64,000 bases of DNA from Shinella daejeonensis (GTDB taxonomy: Bacteria; Pseudomonadota; Alphaproteobacteria; Rhizobiales; Rhizobiaceae), in NCBI RefSeq assembly GCF_024281235.1, contig NZ_JAHWXY010000001.1, positions 1,178,001 to 1,242,000 on the forward strand, written 5' to 3'. The translations under genes were made by a program, and so were the position numbers. Under the pieces are notes generated by a model. It did no database searches and was not told the origin of the DNA. It saw only the letters and a program-made list of their open reading frames with translations. Shown piece by piece: positions 56,015 to 64,000 of this stretch (position 1 is the first letter of the stretch; each line of letters opens with the position of its first letter).

Positions 56015-56030
56015 CTGGTTGGTCCACCAG
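56015..56030. promoter_or_regulatory. Putative FCD-regulator operator
   Basis: CTGGTTGGTCCACCAG contains TGGT-CC-ACCA symmetry with outer CTGGT/ACCAG arms. FadR/PdhR-type regulators commonly bind TGGT-N2-3-ACCA. It lies just upstream of the regulator start, between it and pncB. Confidence 0.55.
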
Positions 56031-56210
56031 ATCAGTTGTGAACAGACCCGCAAAATCACGGCCCGTCAAGGCGCCTTCGTCACCGCATCGCACCAAAAGT
56101 TCAGGTATCCGTTGTGCAGCGCAAGGCTCCATCAGGCCAGCCACCGCCGGACGGTGGTTCCATTCATTCCGTCGGCCGCTATTATCCCCACCAGAAACCG
56201 GAGCTTCGAA

Positions 56211-57515
56211 ATGGCCGTCACCGACATCGCAACGCGCGCCTACGATCATAATTTCCGGCTGGACCCGATCGTTCGCAGCCTGCTCGACACCGATTTCTAC
56301 AAGCTGCTGATGTTGCAGATGATCCGCCAGCTCCATCCCGAGGTGCAGGCGACGTTCGCCCTCATAAACCGGACGAGAACGGTGCGGCTCGCCGATCTCA
56401 TCGACGAGGGCGAATTGCGGGCGCAGCTCGACCATGCGCGAAAGATCCGCTTCACCAGAAAGGAACTGATCTGGCTTGCGGGCAACAGCTTCTATGGCAA
56501 CACGCGCATGTTCAGCCCCGACTTCATCGCCTGGCTGGCAGCATTCCGCTTGCCGGACTACGACCTACGCAAGGTCGACGGACAATACGAGCTGCGCTTC
56601 GAAGGGCCATGGACCCAGACGACGATGTGGGAGATCCCGGCGCTGGCGATCATCAACGAGTTGAAATCTCGGGCCGCCCTGCGTGACCAGGGCCGTTTTG
56701 CGCTCGACGTGCTTTACGCCCGCGCCAAGGCCCGGCTGTGGGAAAAGGTGGAGCGTCTCCGGCAGCTCCCGGATCTCGTCATCTCGGATTTCGGGACGCG
56801 GCGGCGACACGGCTTCCTGTGGCAGCGCTGGTGTGTCGAAGCGCTGAAGGAGGGTCTCGGCGAGCGGTTCATCGGCACGTCCAACGTGCTGCTCGCCATG
56901 GACGCGGATCTGGAGGCGATCGGCACCAATGCGCACGAATTGCCGATGGTCGCCGCCGCGCTGGCCGAAGACGAGGCAGCGCTCGCCCGTGCGCCCTACC
57001 GTGTATTGGACGAATGGCGGCGGCATTATCACGGCAATCTGCTGATCGCGCTGCCCGACGCTTTCGGCACCGCCGCCTTCCTCGCCGGCGCGCCCGACTG
57101 GCTCGCGGACTGGACCGGCTTCCGCCCGGACAGCGCGCCGCCCATCGAGGGCGGCGAACAGATCATCCGCTGGTGGAAGGACAAGGGCCGCGACCCGCGT
57201 GAGAAACTGCTAATCTTCTCCGACGGCATGGATATCGACACGATCGAGGAAACCTATCGCCATTTCCACGGCCGCGTGCGGATGAGTTTCGGATGGGGAA
57301 CCAATCTCACCAACGACTTCCGGGGCTGCGCCCCCGATGGCGGAACCGCGCTGGAGCCGATCTCCCTCGTCTGCAAGGTGGTCAGCGCCAATGGCCGGCC
57401 CGCCGTGAAACTTTCCGACAATCCCGCAAAGGCGACCGGCGATCCGGCGGAGATCGAACGATACCGGCGCATCTTCGGCACAGAAAGCCGGAATGCCCGG
57501 CCCGTGGAAGTCTGA
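56211..57515 (+). CDS. pncB: Nicotinate phosphoribosyltransferase
   Basis: PncB makes nicotinate mononucleotide from nicotinate and PRPP in NAD salvage. The 434-residue protein shows [15 protein letters not shown], the catalytic-histidine region [23 protein letters not shown], and [14 protein letters not shown] for phosphate binding. The ATG at 56211 ([15 protein letters not shown]) follows CCGGAG. It is divergent from the sugar-operon regulator. Confidence 0.94.
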   Translation: MAVTDIATRAYDHNFRLDPIVRSLLDTDFYKLLMLQMIRQLHPEVQATFALINRTRTVRLADLIDEGELRAQLDHARKIRFTRKELIWLAGNSFYGNTRMFSPDFIAWLAAFRLPDYDLRKVDGQYELRFEGPWTQTTMWEIPALAIINELKSRAALRDQGRFALDVLYARAKARLWEKVERLRQLPDLVISDFGTRRRHGFLWQRWCVEALKEGLGERFIGTSNVLLAMDADLEAIGTNAHELPMVAAALAEDEAALARAPYRVLDEWRRHYHGNLLIALPDAFGTAAFLAGAPDWLADWTGFRPDSAPPIEGGEQIIRWWKDKGRDPREKLLIFSDGMDIDTIEETYRHFHGRVRMSFGWGTNLTNDFRGCAPDGGTALEPISLVCKVVSANGRPAVKLSDNPAKATGDPAEIERYRRIFGTESRNARPVEV

Positions 57516-57600
57516 TACAGATCGCCCGCAGGGCTGCATGCCGCCGGAAATCCACTATTCTGGCCCGGCCTGATTCGGCAGGCCGGGGACTGGAGAAAAA

Positions 57601-58950
57601 ATGCGCGCGACACTGAACGAACTTGCAGCGGATCTCGCCACGGGCAGGACGACCGCCTCTCAACTGGTCGAGACCTCGCTGGCGCGCATCGCCGACGACG
57701 CGGGCGAAGGCGCCCGTGCCTTCGTCAAGGTCCATGCGGAAAAGGCCCGCGTTGCGGCGGGGGCGGCCGATGCGTTGCGCCGGGCGGGCCTCGCCCCCTC
57801 CCGCTTCGCCGGAATCCCGATTGCCGTGAAGGACCTCTTCGATCTCGCCGGAGAGCCGACGTCCGCCGGATCCGTGGTGCTGGCGGACGCAGCGCCGGCC
57901 CCGGCCGATGCCGTCGCCATCGCCCGGCTGAAGGCCGCCGGCTTCATCATCGTCGGCCGCAACAACATGACCGAATTCGCCTTTTCCGGCCTCGGCATCA
58001 ACCCGCATTACGGCACGCCCGCCAATCCCCACGACCGGGCGGCCCGCCGCATCCCGGGGGGCTCTTCTTCCGGCGCCGCCGTCTGCGTGACGGACGGCAT
58101 GGCGGCCGCGGCGATCGGCTCGGACACCGGCGGCTCCTGCCGCATTCCGGCGGCTCTTTGCGGCATCGTCGGCTACAAGCCGACGGCAGGCGCCGTGCCG
58201 CTTGGCGGCACGCTGCCGCTCTCCTTCACGCTCGACTCCATCGGCCCGCTGGCGGCAAGCGTCGACTGCTGCGCCAGCCTGCATGCGATCATGAGCGGCT
58301 CCCCAACCGGGGAAAGCGAGGCCGCAAGGTCCGTCCGGGGCCTGCGCATCGCGGTGCCGCAATCGGTGGTCTTCGACGGCATCGAGCCCCATGTGGCCGC
58401 AACCTTCGAGGCAGCCTTGAAACAGCTGGCGGACGCCGGCGCCCATGTCGACGAGATCCCGCTCACCGAGTTCGAAATGGCCGGCCGTATCAACGCCAAG
58501 GGCGGCTTCGCGGCGCCGGAAGCGCTGTCCTGGCACCGCACCCTGCTTGAACAGCAGCCGGAGCGCTACGACCAGCGCGTGCGCGCCCGCATCCAGCGCG
58601 CCCGGGAGCAAAGCGCCGCCGACTATATCGACATGCTGCATATGCGGCGCGCCTATATCGAGGCGGTCAACCGCGTCATCTCTCCTTATGACGCCCTCGC
58701 CATGCCGACCGTGCCGATGATCGCCCCGACCATCGCCTCGCTGGAAAACGACACCGATCTCTTCGTGAAGACCAACCTGACATTGCTGCGCAACCCGTCG
58801 CTCATCAACCTGATGGACGGCTGCTCGATCTCCCTGCCGATCCAGCGCGACGGCGAAGCCCCTGTGGGCCTGATGCTTTCGGCGGCCGGCGGCCGCGACG
58901 CGGCGCTCTTCGCCAATGCCCGGGCCGTCGAAGCCGCCTTGCGGCGATAG
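57601..58950 (+). CDS. Amidase (amidase signature family)
   Basis: This 449-residue amidase has the Ser-cisSer-Lys triad: K77 (PIAVKDLFD), the cis-serine in IPGGSSSGAAV near 156, and nucleophile S179 (SDTGGSCRIPAALCG). It hydrolyses an amide or ester, and the family includes indole-acetamide, malonamide and nicotinamide-like substrates. GGAG precedes the ATG. It follows pncB by 85 bases on the same strand, so a link to nicotinamide or related amides is possible but unproven. Confidence 0.87.
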   Translation: MRATLNELAADLATGRTTASQLVETSLARIADDAGEGARAFVKVHAEKARVAAGAADALRRAGLAPSRFAGIPIAVKDLFDLAGEPTSAGSVVLADAAPAPADAVAIARLKAAGFIIVGRNNMTEFAFSGLGINPHYGTPANPHDRAARRIPGGSSSGAAVCVTDGMAAAAIGSDTGGSCRIPAALCGIVGYKPTAGAVPLGGTLPLSFTLDSIGPLAASVDCCASLHAIMSGSPTGESEAARSVRGLRIAVPQSVVFDGIEPHVAATFEAALKQLADAGAHVDEIPLTEFEMAGRINAKGGFAAPEALSWHRTLLEQQPERYDQRVRARIQRAREQSAADYIDMLHMRRAYIEAVNRVISPYDALAMPTVPMIAPTIASLENDTDLFVKTNLTLLRNPSLINLMDGCSISLPIQRDGEAPVGLMLSAAGGRDAALFANARAVEAALRR

Positions 58951-59038
58951 GATCACGGTCTCCGCCGAGGCCAGGAACCAGCCCGGTCTCGGCATAATCC
59001 TTCCGGGAGAACGCTACGCCAGCCTCTCCCGCGGGCTT

Positions 59039-59058
59039 CCCGGCCCGATGTGGCCGGG
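59039..59058. terminator. Hairpin between convergent amidase and lsrG
   Basis: CCCGGCC (59039-59045) pairs with 59052-59058 around a 6-base loop. It sits in the 170-base gap between two convergent genes, and nothing else was seen in that gap. Confidence 0.5.
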
Positions 59059-59120
59059 CGCGGTCGAAATCCTCGCCCGTACCGCCGTCGCCGGCAGCGA
59101 CCGACGCCCCGGCCTCCGGC

Positions 59121-59441
59121 CTATTCGCCAGCCTGGCCGGCCTTCAGGAAATCCGCCATCTCGACATTGTAGAAGGTCTTGGTGCGGGGGCCATCGAGAA
59201 TGGGATCGATGCGGCGCACGCATTCCTGATAATGGGCGGTCTTGCGATGCTCGTCCAGCGCCTCGGGCGACGAGAAGACTTCATAGACCAGGAAGCTGTG
59301 ATCGTTATCGGGATTGCGCAGCACATCGAAGCGCAGATTGCCCGGCTCCTTGCGCGTTCCTTCATAATTAATCCGGAAGGCTTCGAGAAATTCGGCCGCA
59401 TGACCCGGCTTGACGTTGATGCTGACCATCTGGATGAGCAT
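59121..59441 (-). CDS. lsrG: Autoinducer-2 degradation protein LsrG (ABM domain)
   Basis: This 106-residue antibiotic-biosynthesis-monooxygenase-fold protein starts MLIQMVSINVKPGHAAEFLE and contains NDHSFLVYEVFSSPEALDEH and KTAHYQECV. LsrG acts on phospho-AI-2 after LsrK. The neighbours lsrK, lsrR, lsrA and lsrC make the assignment much firmer than the small domain alone would. It lies 54 bases after lsrK. Confidence 0.85.
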   Translation of the reverse strand: MLIQMVSINVKPGHAAEFLEAFRINYEGTRKEPGNLRFDVLRNPDNDHSFLVYEVFSSPEALDEHRKTAHYQECVRRIDPILDGPRTKTFYNVEMADFLKAGQAGE

Positions 59442-59495
59442 AGCATAATCCCTGCGTTGTTGATGATTGCGCAGATGCGCCTTGAATGAAGAAGA

Positions 59496-61058
59496 TCACA
59501 GGCCCGGCGCCTTCCACATGGGGGTGGTGACACCCTCGTCGACGAGCTGGCGCTGCAAGGCGTAGGCCCGCGCCCACCGCTCGCCGGCCTCGTCGTAAAT
59601 GGCCTTATGGCTGAAATCGGGCTCGAAGCTCCGGTCCCAGCGCACCCAGCTTGCCGCCGTCTCGACGAAGTCGCGCCTAAGCCCGACGCCGATCGCCGCG
59701 GCGGCCGCGCAGCCGAGCGCCGTCGCCTCCTTGACCACCGGCGTCACCACCGGCAGGCCCGTGGCGCTGGCGAGGATCTGCGACCAATGCGCCGATTTCG
59801 ACGCCCCGGCGGCAAAGACGATCTTGTCGGGCCGCTTGCCCGAAAGCCGGAAGATCGCCTCCAGATTGCGGGCGGCGACGATGGCCGCGTTTTCCTGCAA
59901 GGCCCGGAAGATCACCGCCTTTCCCGATTTCTCGGGGTCGATGGAAAGGTTGAGCAGCGACGGCGCGGCGTGATACCAGTTGCCGTAGTGCATCACATCG
60001 GAAAACACCGGGATGACGCCGTGAGCGCCGACGGGAACGGCGGCGGCCTTTTCCTCCAGCAACTGGTAGGCGTCGCCGCCGGAGCCGGCGGCGAGCATCT
60101 CCTCCGCGCCGAAACTGTCCCTGAACCAGCGCATGACGAGGCCGACGAAGAAGCTGATCGCCTCGGCCTGGTTGAGGCCGGTCACCACATGCGGGTTGAT
60201 GCGCAGGTCCATCGACGGGTCGAAGACCGATGGCCCGACATTCACCACCTGCTGCCAGAAGGTGCCGCCGAGCACGGCGCAATCGCCCTCGTTGACGACG
60301 CCGATCGCCGCCGCCCCGATCTGGCAGTCGCCGCCGCCCATGACGACCGGGGTCCCGGCGGCAAGGCCGGTTTCCTCCGCCGCCTGCGCCGTGACGCGGC
60401 CGATCACCGTGCCCGGCTCGACGCTTGGCGGAAAGATATCGTCGCGCATGCCGGCCTTGCGCATGGCTTCCGGCAGCCAGTCGCGGCGCGTCAGGCTGTA
60501 AAGTCCGGTCGTGCCCGCATTGGACGGGTCGCTGGCGATCACGCCGGAAAGGCGCGCCAGCACCCAGTCGGACAGCATGCCGATCCTGTCGATCCGCTCG
60601 TAGACCTCCGGCATGTTCCGCTTCAGCCAGAAGAGACGCGGCAGCGCCCCGAGCGCGAACGTCTGCCCGGTTTCGGCGTAAAGCTCCCGTTCGAGGCCCG
60701 GGAAATCACGCTTGAGGTCGCACACCTCGCTATTGGCGCGGCTGTCCACATTGGCGCAGGCCCAGATCTCGCGGCCGTCGCGGTCATAGGCGACGAAAGC
60801 CTCGCGCATGCTGGTGGCGCTGACCGCCCGGATATCTCCCGCCGACAGGCCGGCCTGCGCGATCGCCTTGCGGACGGCGCGTGAAAGCAGCGCCCAGTTG
60901 CCTTCCACATCGAAATCCATGGAGCCGGGAAAGCGCGGGTCGGCCTTGTGCCACCATTCCTGCTGGGCGCTGGCGATCTGGTTGCCGTTCTCGTCGAAGA
61001 TCACCGCCCGGCCGCTGCCGGTGCCCGCGTCGACCGCCAGTAGATAGGATGTCGTCAT
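59496..61058 (-). CDS. lsrK: Autoinducer-2 kinase
   Basis: LsrK phosphorylates imported AI-2, trapping it and producing the ligand of LsrR. The 520-residue FGGY-family kinase has the N-terminal phosphate loop LAVDAGTGSGRAVIFD and the second domain GGGDCQIGAAAIGVV and VFAAGASKSAHWSQILAS. The long LsrK-like N-terminus (NQIASAQQEWWHKADP) distinguishes it from xylulokinases. It lies 5 bases after lsrR. Confidence 0.9.
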   Translation of the reverse strand: MTTSYLLAVDAGTGSGRAVIFDENGNQIASAQQEWWHKADPRFPGSMDFDVEGNWALLSRAVRKAIAQAGLSAGDIRAVSATSMREAFVAYDRDGREIWACANVDSRANSEVCDLKRDFPGLERELYAETGQTFALGALPRLFWLKRNMPEVYERIDRIGMLSDWVLARLSGVIASDPSNAGTTGLYSLTRRDWLPEAMRKAGMRDDIFPPSVEPGTVIGRVTAQAAEETGLAAGTPVVMGGGDCQIGAAAIGVVNEGDCAVLGGTFWQQVVNVGPSVFDPSMDLRINPHVVTGLNQAEAISFFVGLVMRWFRDSFGAEEMLAAGSGGDAYQLLEEKAAAVPVGAHGVIPVFSDVMHYGNWYHAAPSLLNLSIDPEKSGKAVIFRALQENAAIVAARNLEAIFRLSGKRPDKIVFAAGASKSAHWSQILASATGLPVVTPVVKEATALGCAAAAAIGVGLRRDFVETAASWVRWDRSFEPDFSHKAIYDEAGERWARAYALQRQLVDEGVTTPMWKAPGL

Positions 61059-61063
61059 GTCTC

Positions 61064-62011
61064 TCAGTCCTTGATCTCGAGGAGGCCGGCGGCCGTGGTT
61101 TCGTCGGTGATCAGGATACCGACGAATTTCCCGCGCAGCGCCGCATGGATGGTCTGGACCTTGTGAAGACCGCCGGCGGCGGCCACGACTTTCTCGGCGC
61201 GGGAGAGCGCCGCCAGTTTCACGCCGATCACCCGGTCGTGCAGCGGCAGCTCCAGCGCGGCGCCGCGCTCGTTGTAGAACTGGCAGAGAATGTCGCCGAC
61301 GGCGCCCTTGCGCCGGAGCGGCTCGACGTCATCGGGGCTGATATAGCCGGCGCGGACCACCGTCGAGGCCGGGGAAAGCTCGCCGATGCCGACAAGCTGG
61401 TAGGTCGCGTTGAGCGCCATGTCGAGCAGGTTCGCGACGGCCGGTTCGGACGACAGGTTGCGCGCGACATCGGGGTCGCGCACGACGAGCGGGGCCGGCA
61501 CCAGATGCACGCTGCTGCCCCAATTGGCCGTGCGCATGCCGTCGACATAGGTGCCGACGCCGCCGGTGAGACTGACGAGGCCGATATTGCGCTCGTTGGC
61601 GAGATGGCCGAGCCGCTGGATCGTGTTGCTGACCGTCGCGCCCCAGCCGACCGCCAGCAGATCGTCCGGCTGAAGCCGCTGCATCAGGAATTGCGCGGCG
61701 GCCTGTCCGAGCCGGTCGCTCGGATCCTGATCGGGAAGCTGCGGCACGACATAGGCCTCAAGCAGCCCGTAGCGCTCCTTGATCCGGCGCTCGAGCGCCA
61801 GGCAACCCTGATAGCGCGAATTGATGCGCACCTGGATGATGCCCGAACGACGGCCGCTTTCCAGCAGCCGCGAGACCTTGATCCGCGACATGTTAAGCTT
61901 TTCGCCGATCTCGTTCTGCGTCAGGCCGTCATTGTAATAGTACCAGGCGATGCGGGTCAGGATCTCCTCGTCCGCGTCGGCGTAGCTCCATTCCCCGTTT
62001 TCCGACGCCAT
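61064..62011 (-). CDS. lsrR: lsr operon repressor, SorC/DeoR family
   Basis: This 315-residue SorC-type regulator has an N-terminal HTH (ILTRIAWYYYNDGLTQNEIG, then MSRIKVSRLLESGRRSGIIQ) and a C-terminal sugar-phosphate-binding domain (GWGATVSNTIQRLG, SLTGGVGTYVDGM). LsrR releases DNA on binding phospho-AI-2. The ATG at 62011 has GGAGGGAG upstream; the longer frame is not protein-like. It is divergent from lsrA and 5 bases before lsrK. Confidence 0.9.
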   Translation of the reverse strand: MASENGEWSYADADEEILTRIAWYYYNDGLTQNEIGEKLNMSRIKVSRLLESGRRSGIIQVRINSRYQGCLALERRIKERYGLLEAYVVPQLPDQDPSDRLGQAAAQFLMQRLQPDDLLAVGWGATVSNTIQRLGHLANERNIGLVSLTGGVGTYVDGMRTANWGSSVHLVPAPLVVRDPDVARNLSSEPAVANLLDMALNATYQLVGIGELSPASTVVRAGYISPDDVEPLRRKGAVGDILCQFYNERGAALELPLHDRVIGVKLAALSRAEKVVAAAGGLHKVQTIHAALRGKFVGILITDETTAAGLLEIKD

Positions 62012-62250
62012 TGATGCGGCTCCCTCCGTCGATATCTGATCATTTGAATAGCAAATAAACTTTTGATCCGTCAACGGCGAGGCGTTCGGAAAAAATCTTC
62101 CTCCCGCCAAATACTTGATTCCCACCATGAATTCAAGAAAATAGCGAGATATGCCGGAACTCCTCGCGATCTCGACCCGCTGAACATATTGACGTCGATT
62201 TAGACCTGTGTTCACATGATAGTCACGAAATACATATGAACAGGTGAGGA
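62012..62250. promoter_or_regulatory. lsr divergent control region with TGAACA half-sites
   Basis: The 239-base AT-rich gap between lsrR and lsrA holds three copies of one 6-base unit: TGAACA at 62181-62186, its complement TGTTCA at 62209-62214, and TGAACA at 62237-62242, with starts exactly 28 bases apart. These are candidate LsrR half-sites. A looser CTTGA/TTCAAG dyad lies at 62114-62137. Confidence 0.5.
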
Positions 62251-63753
62251 ATGACTGGGAGCCCGGCGACCGGGAGGGTTGCGAAGCTGACCGACATCTG
62301 GAAGTCCTACGGCCCGGTTCCGGTGCTGAAGGGCGTTTCGCTCGCCTTGCAGGCCGGAGAGGTGCATGCGCTGCTCGGCGGCAACGGCGCGGGCAAGTCC
62401 AGCCTCATGAAGATCATGTCCGGCATCATTCCCGCCAATTCCGGCGCCATCGAAATCGACGGCAGCCCCCTCACCCACGCATCGCCAGCACTTGCCCAGC
62501 AGCTCGGCCTCTATCTCGTGCCGCAGGAAGCCCATATCCTGCCCAACCAGAGCGTTCTGGAAAACATCTGCCTCGGCCTGTCGCCTTCGCCGCGCAGCCT
62601 GCGCCCGCGGATCGAGCGGCTGGTGACGGAACTGGCCGTGTCGCTCGACCTCGATGCGCAGGCCGCGGCCCTCGAAATCGCCGAACGGCAGATCGTCGAG
62701 ATCCTGCGCGGACTCGTGCGCGACGCCCGCGTCCTCATTCTCGACGAGCCCACCTCCGCCCTCACTCCCTTCGAAACCGCCGCCCTTTTCCAGCGCATTC
62801 GCAAAATGCAGGCCCAGGGCGTCGGCATATTCTTCATCTCGCACAAGCTGCGCGAGATCCGCGAGATCTGCGATACCATCAGCGTGTTGCGCGACGGCGT
62901 GATCGTGCTTTCCGGCCTGCTCGGCGATTTCAGCGACACGGAGATCATCGACGCGATGAGCCGCGTGCAGATTTCCGGACAGGCGGAACGCGAAAGCGCG
63001 GATCGAACGGTGTCGCGGATCGGCCGGCCCCGCCTCAGTGTGCGCGGCCTGAGCGGCGAAGGTTTCCGCGACATCAGCCTGGAAGTGCGGGCCGGCGAAA
63101 TTCTCGGCCTAGCCGGCGTCGTCGGCGCAGGCCGCACGGAATTCGCCGAAACATTGTTCGGGCTGCGCCGCCAGTCGGCAGGTTCGGTCTTTCTGGAAGA
63201 CGCCGAGCTTTCCGACCGCTCGCCGCGCAAATGCATCAACCGGGGTCTCGTCTATCTCCCGGAGGATCGCCAGCAGCATGGCCTCTTCCTCGAGGCGCCG
63301 CTTTACTGGAACGTTTCGTCCTATCTCGTGCACAAGCTGCCCTTCTTCCTGAAACCGGGCGCGGAGCGCAAGGTGTTCGACGGTTTCCGCGAAAGCATGG
63401 GCATCAAGTGCACCGGCGCGGGGCAGCAGGCGCGCGGTCTTTCCGGCGGCAACCAGCAGAAGGTGCTGCTCGCCAAGTGCCTCTCGGCCCGCCCCCGGGT
63501 GCTGATCCTCGACGAGCCGACGCGTGGCGTCGACGTGGCGGCGCGCAACGACATCTACGAACTGATCCGCACGCTTGCCGCCGAAGGGGTTGCCATCGTC
63601 CTCATCTCGTCGGACTTCGATGAAATCGAGCAGCTTGCCGACCGGGTGCAGGTCATGGCGTTCGGACAATCCGGCGGGGAATTGACGGACGATATCTCCA
63701 TCGACGCCATCGCAAGGCTCTCCTTCGGCGCATCGGAGGCCCGTCATGCTTGA
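62251..63753 (+). CDS. lsrA: Autoinducer-2 ABC transporter ATP-binding protein
   Basis: This 500-residue ATPase has two tandem ATPase domains, the RbsA/LsrA form. The first has Walker A GGNGAGKSSLMK and LILDEPTSALTPFE. The second has a degenerate Walker A (GVVGAGRTEFAE), signature LSGGNQQKVLLAKCL and LILDEPTRGVD. It energises AI-2 import. It is the first gene to the right of the lsr promoter and overlaps lsrC by 8 bases. Confidence 0.9.
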   Translation: MTGSPATGRVAKLTDIWKSYGPVPVLKGVSLALQAGEVHALLGGNGAGKSSLMKIMSGIIPANSGAIEIDGSPLTHASPALAQQLGLYLVPQEAHILPNQSVLENICLGLSPSPRSLRPRIERLVTELAVSLDLDAQAAALEIAERQIVEILRGLVRDARVLILDEPTSALTPFETAALFQRIRKMQAQGVGIFFISHKLREIREICDTISVLRDGVIVLSGLLGDFSDTEIIDAMSRVQISGQAERESADRTVSRIGRPRLSVRGLSGEGFRDISLEVRAGEILGLAGVVGAGRTEFAETLFGLRRQSAGSVFLEDAELSDRSPRKCINRGLVYLPEDRQQHGLFLEAPLYWNVSSYLVHKLPFFLKPGAERKVFDGFRESMGIKCTGAGQQARGLSGGNQQKVLLAKCLSARPRVLILDEPTRGVDVAARNDIYELIRTLAAEGVAIVLISSDFDEIEQLADRVQVMAFGQSGGELTDDISIDAIARLSFGASEARHA

Positions 63754-64000
63754 CCTCTTCGCGCGCAACCGCGTGATCACGCTGCTTCTGGTGCTGGCGC
63801 TCGCCTATAGCGCCATCGGTGCGGTCGCTCCGGGTTATCTGTCGGGCGCCACGGCCGCGTCCGTCCTGTCGAGCAGCCTCGTGCTGATGCTGATCTCGCT
63901 CGGCACGATGATCGTCATCCTGACACGCAATATCGACGTATCGAGCGGCTCGGTGCTGGGCCTCAGCGCCGCCGTTCTCGGCCTGTCGCTGAACGCCGGC
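63746..64000 (+). CDS. lsrC: Autoinducer-2 ABC transporter permease (partial, 3' end outside window)
   Basis: The first 85 residues of an RbsC/LsrC-type permease are visible, beginning MLDLFARNRVITLLLVLALA with two to three hydrophobic segments. LTRNIDVSSGSVLGLSAAVL is the conserved sugar-permease stretch and is especially close to LsrC. The ATG at 63746 lies inside the end of lsrA. The reading frame is open at base 64000. Confidence 0.88.
   Translation, partial: MLDLFARNRVITLLLVLALAYSAIGAVAPGYLSGATAASVLSSSLVLMLISLGTMIVILTRNIDVSSGSVLGLSAAVLGLSLNAG

Overview
The window is GC-rich, gene-dense DNA from an alphaproteobacterium, most likely a Rhizobiaceae-type member of the Rhizobiales. The evidence is the many ABC solute-transport operons, DUF2793 and DUF2249 proteins, a paired palindromic intergenic repeat of a kind common in rhizobia, and a denitrification cluster with copper nitrite reductase. 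No rRNA, tRNA, CRISPR array, insertion sequence or integrase was seen. The layout is chromosome- or chromid-like catabolic DNA rather than a mobile island.

Layout. 1-3155: a cobalamin-riboswitch-controlled B12 uptake operon (btuF, btuC, btuD; btuD runs off the left edge). 3357-5106: DnaJ/CbpA co-chaperone with its modulator CbpM, and a CPGC redoxin. 5226-13601: a low-oxygen/nitric-oxide cluster with an orphan aa3-type oxidase subunit I, a rhodanese, a small unknown protein plus an NsrR-like Rrf2 regulator, a DUF59 Fe-S assembly factor, two DUF2249 proteins, a polytopic NnrS/oxidase-like membrane protein, and a three-domain NirK. Three TTG-N8-CAA (FNR/NNR-type) boxes and one NsrR-like palindrome lie in its intergenic regions. 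13752-16857: a DUF2793 beta-helix protein and a catalase.

16950-28002: a peptide ABC transporter with an amidohydrolase, a divergent LysR regulator, then a D-aminopeptidase, a DmpA-type P1 peptidase and a D-amino-acid aminotransferase. Together these look like a system for importing and degrading D-residue-containing or unusual peptides. 28151-33264: a small membrane protein, ilvD, a molbindin, free-methionine-sulfoxide reductase, a DUF2478 protein with a problematic start, and a phosphotransferase-like protein.

33347-48803 is the most interesting part. A complete five-step histidine utilisation set (hutF, hutI, hutH, hutG, hutU) with repressor hutC sits beside a seven-gene operon on the same strand as hutF-hutC. 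That operon encodes an SDR, a PotABCD-like ABC transporter, a histidinol-dehydrogenase paralogue with altered active-site residues, and a zinc alcohol dehydrogenase. TGTATA-type palindromes like the one in the hutF/hutI promoter region recur in front of the SDR and the ATPase genes, suggesting that HutC controls the neighbouring operon too.

48856-55991: a sugar or sugar-acid ABC operon with an SDR, a DenD-like dehydrogenase and an FCD-type GntR regulator. 56211-58950: pncB and an amidase. 59121-64000: an autoinducer-2 (lsr) system with lsrG, lsrK and lsrR divergent from lsrA and lsrC, the last cut by the right edge.
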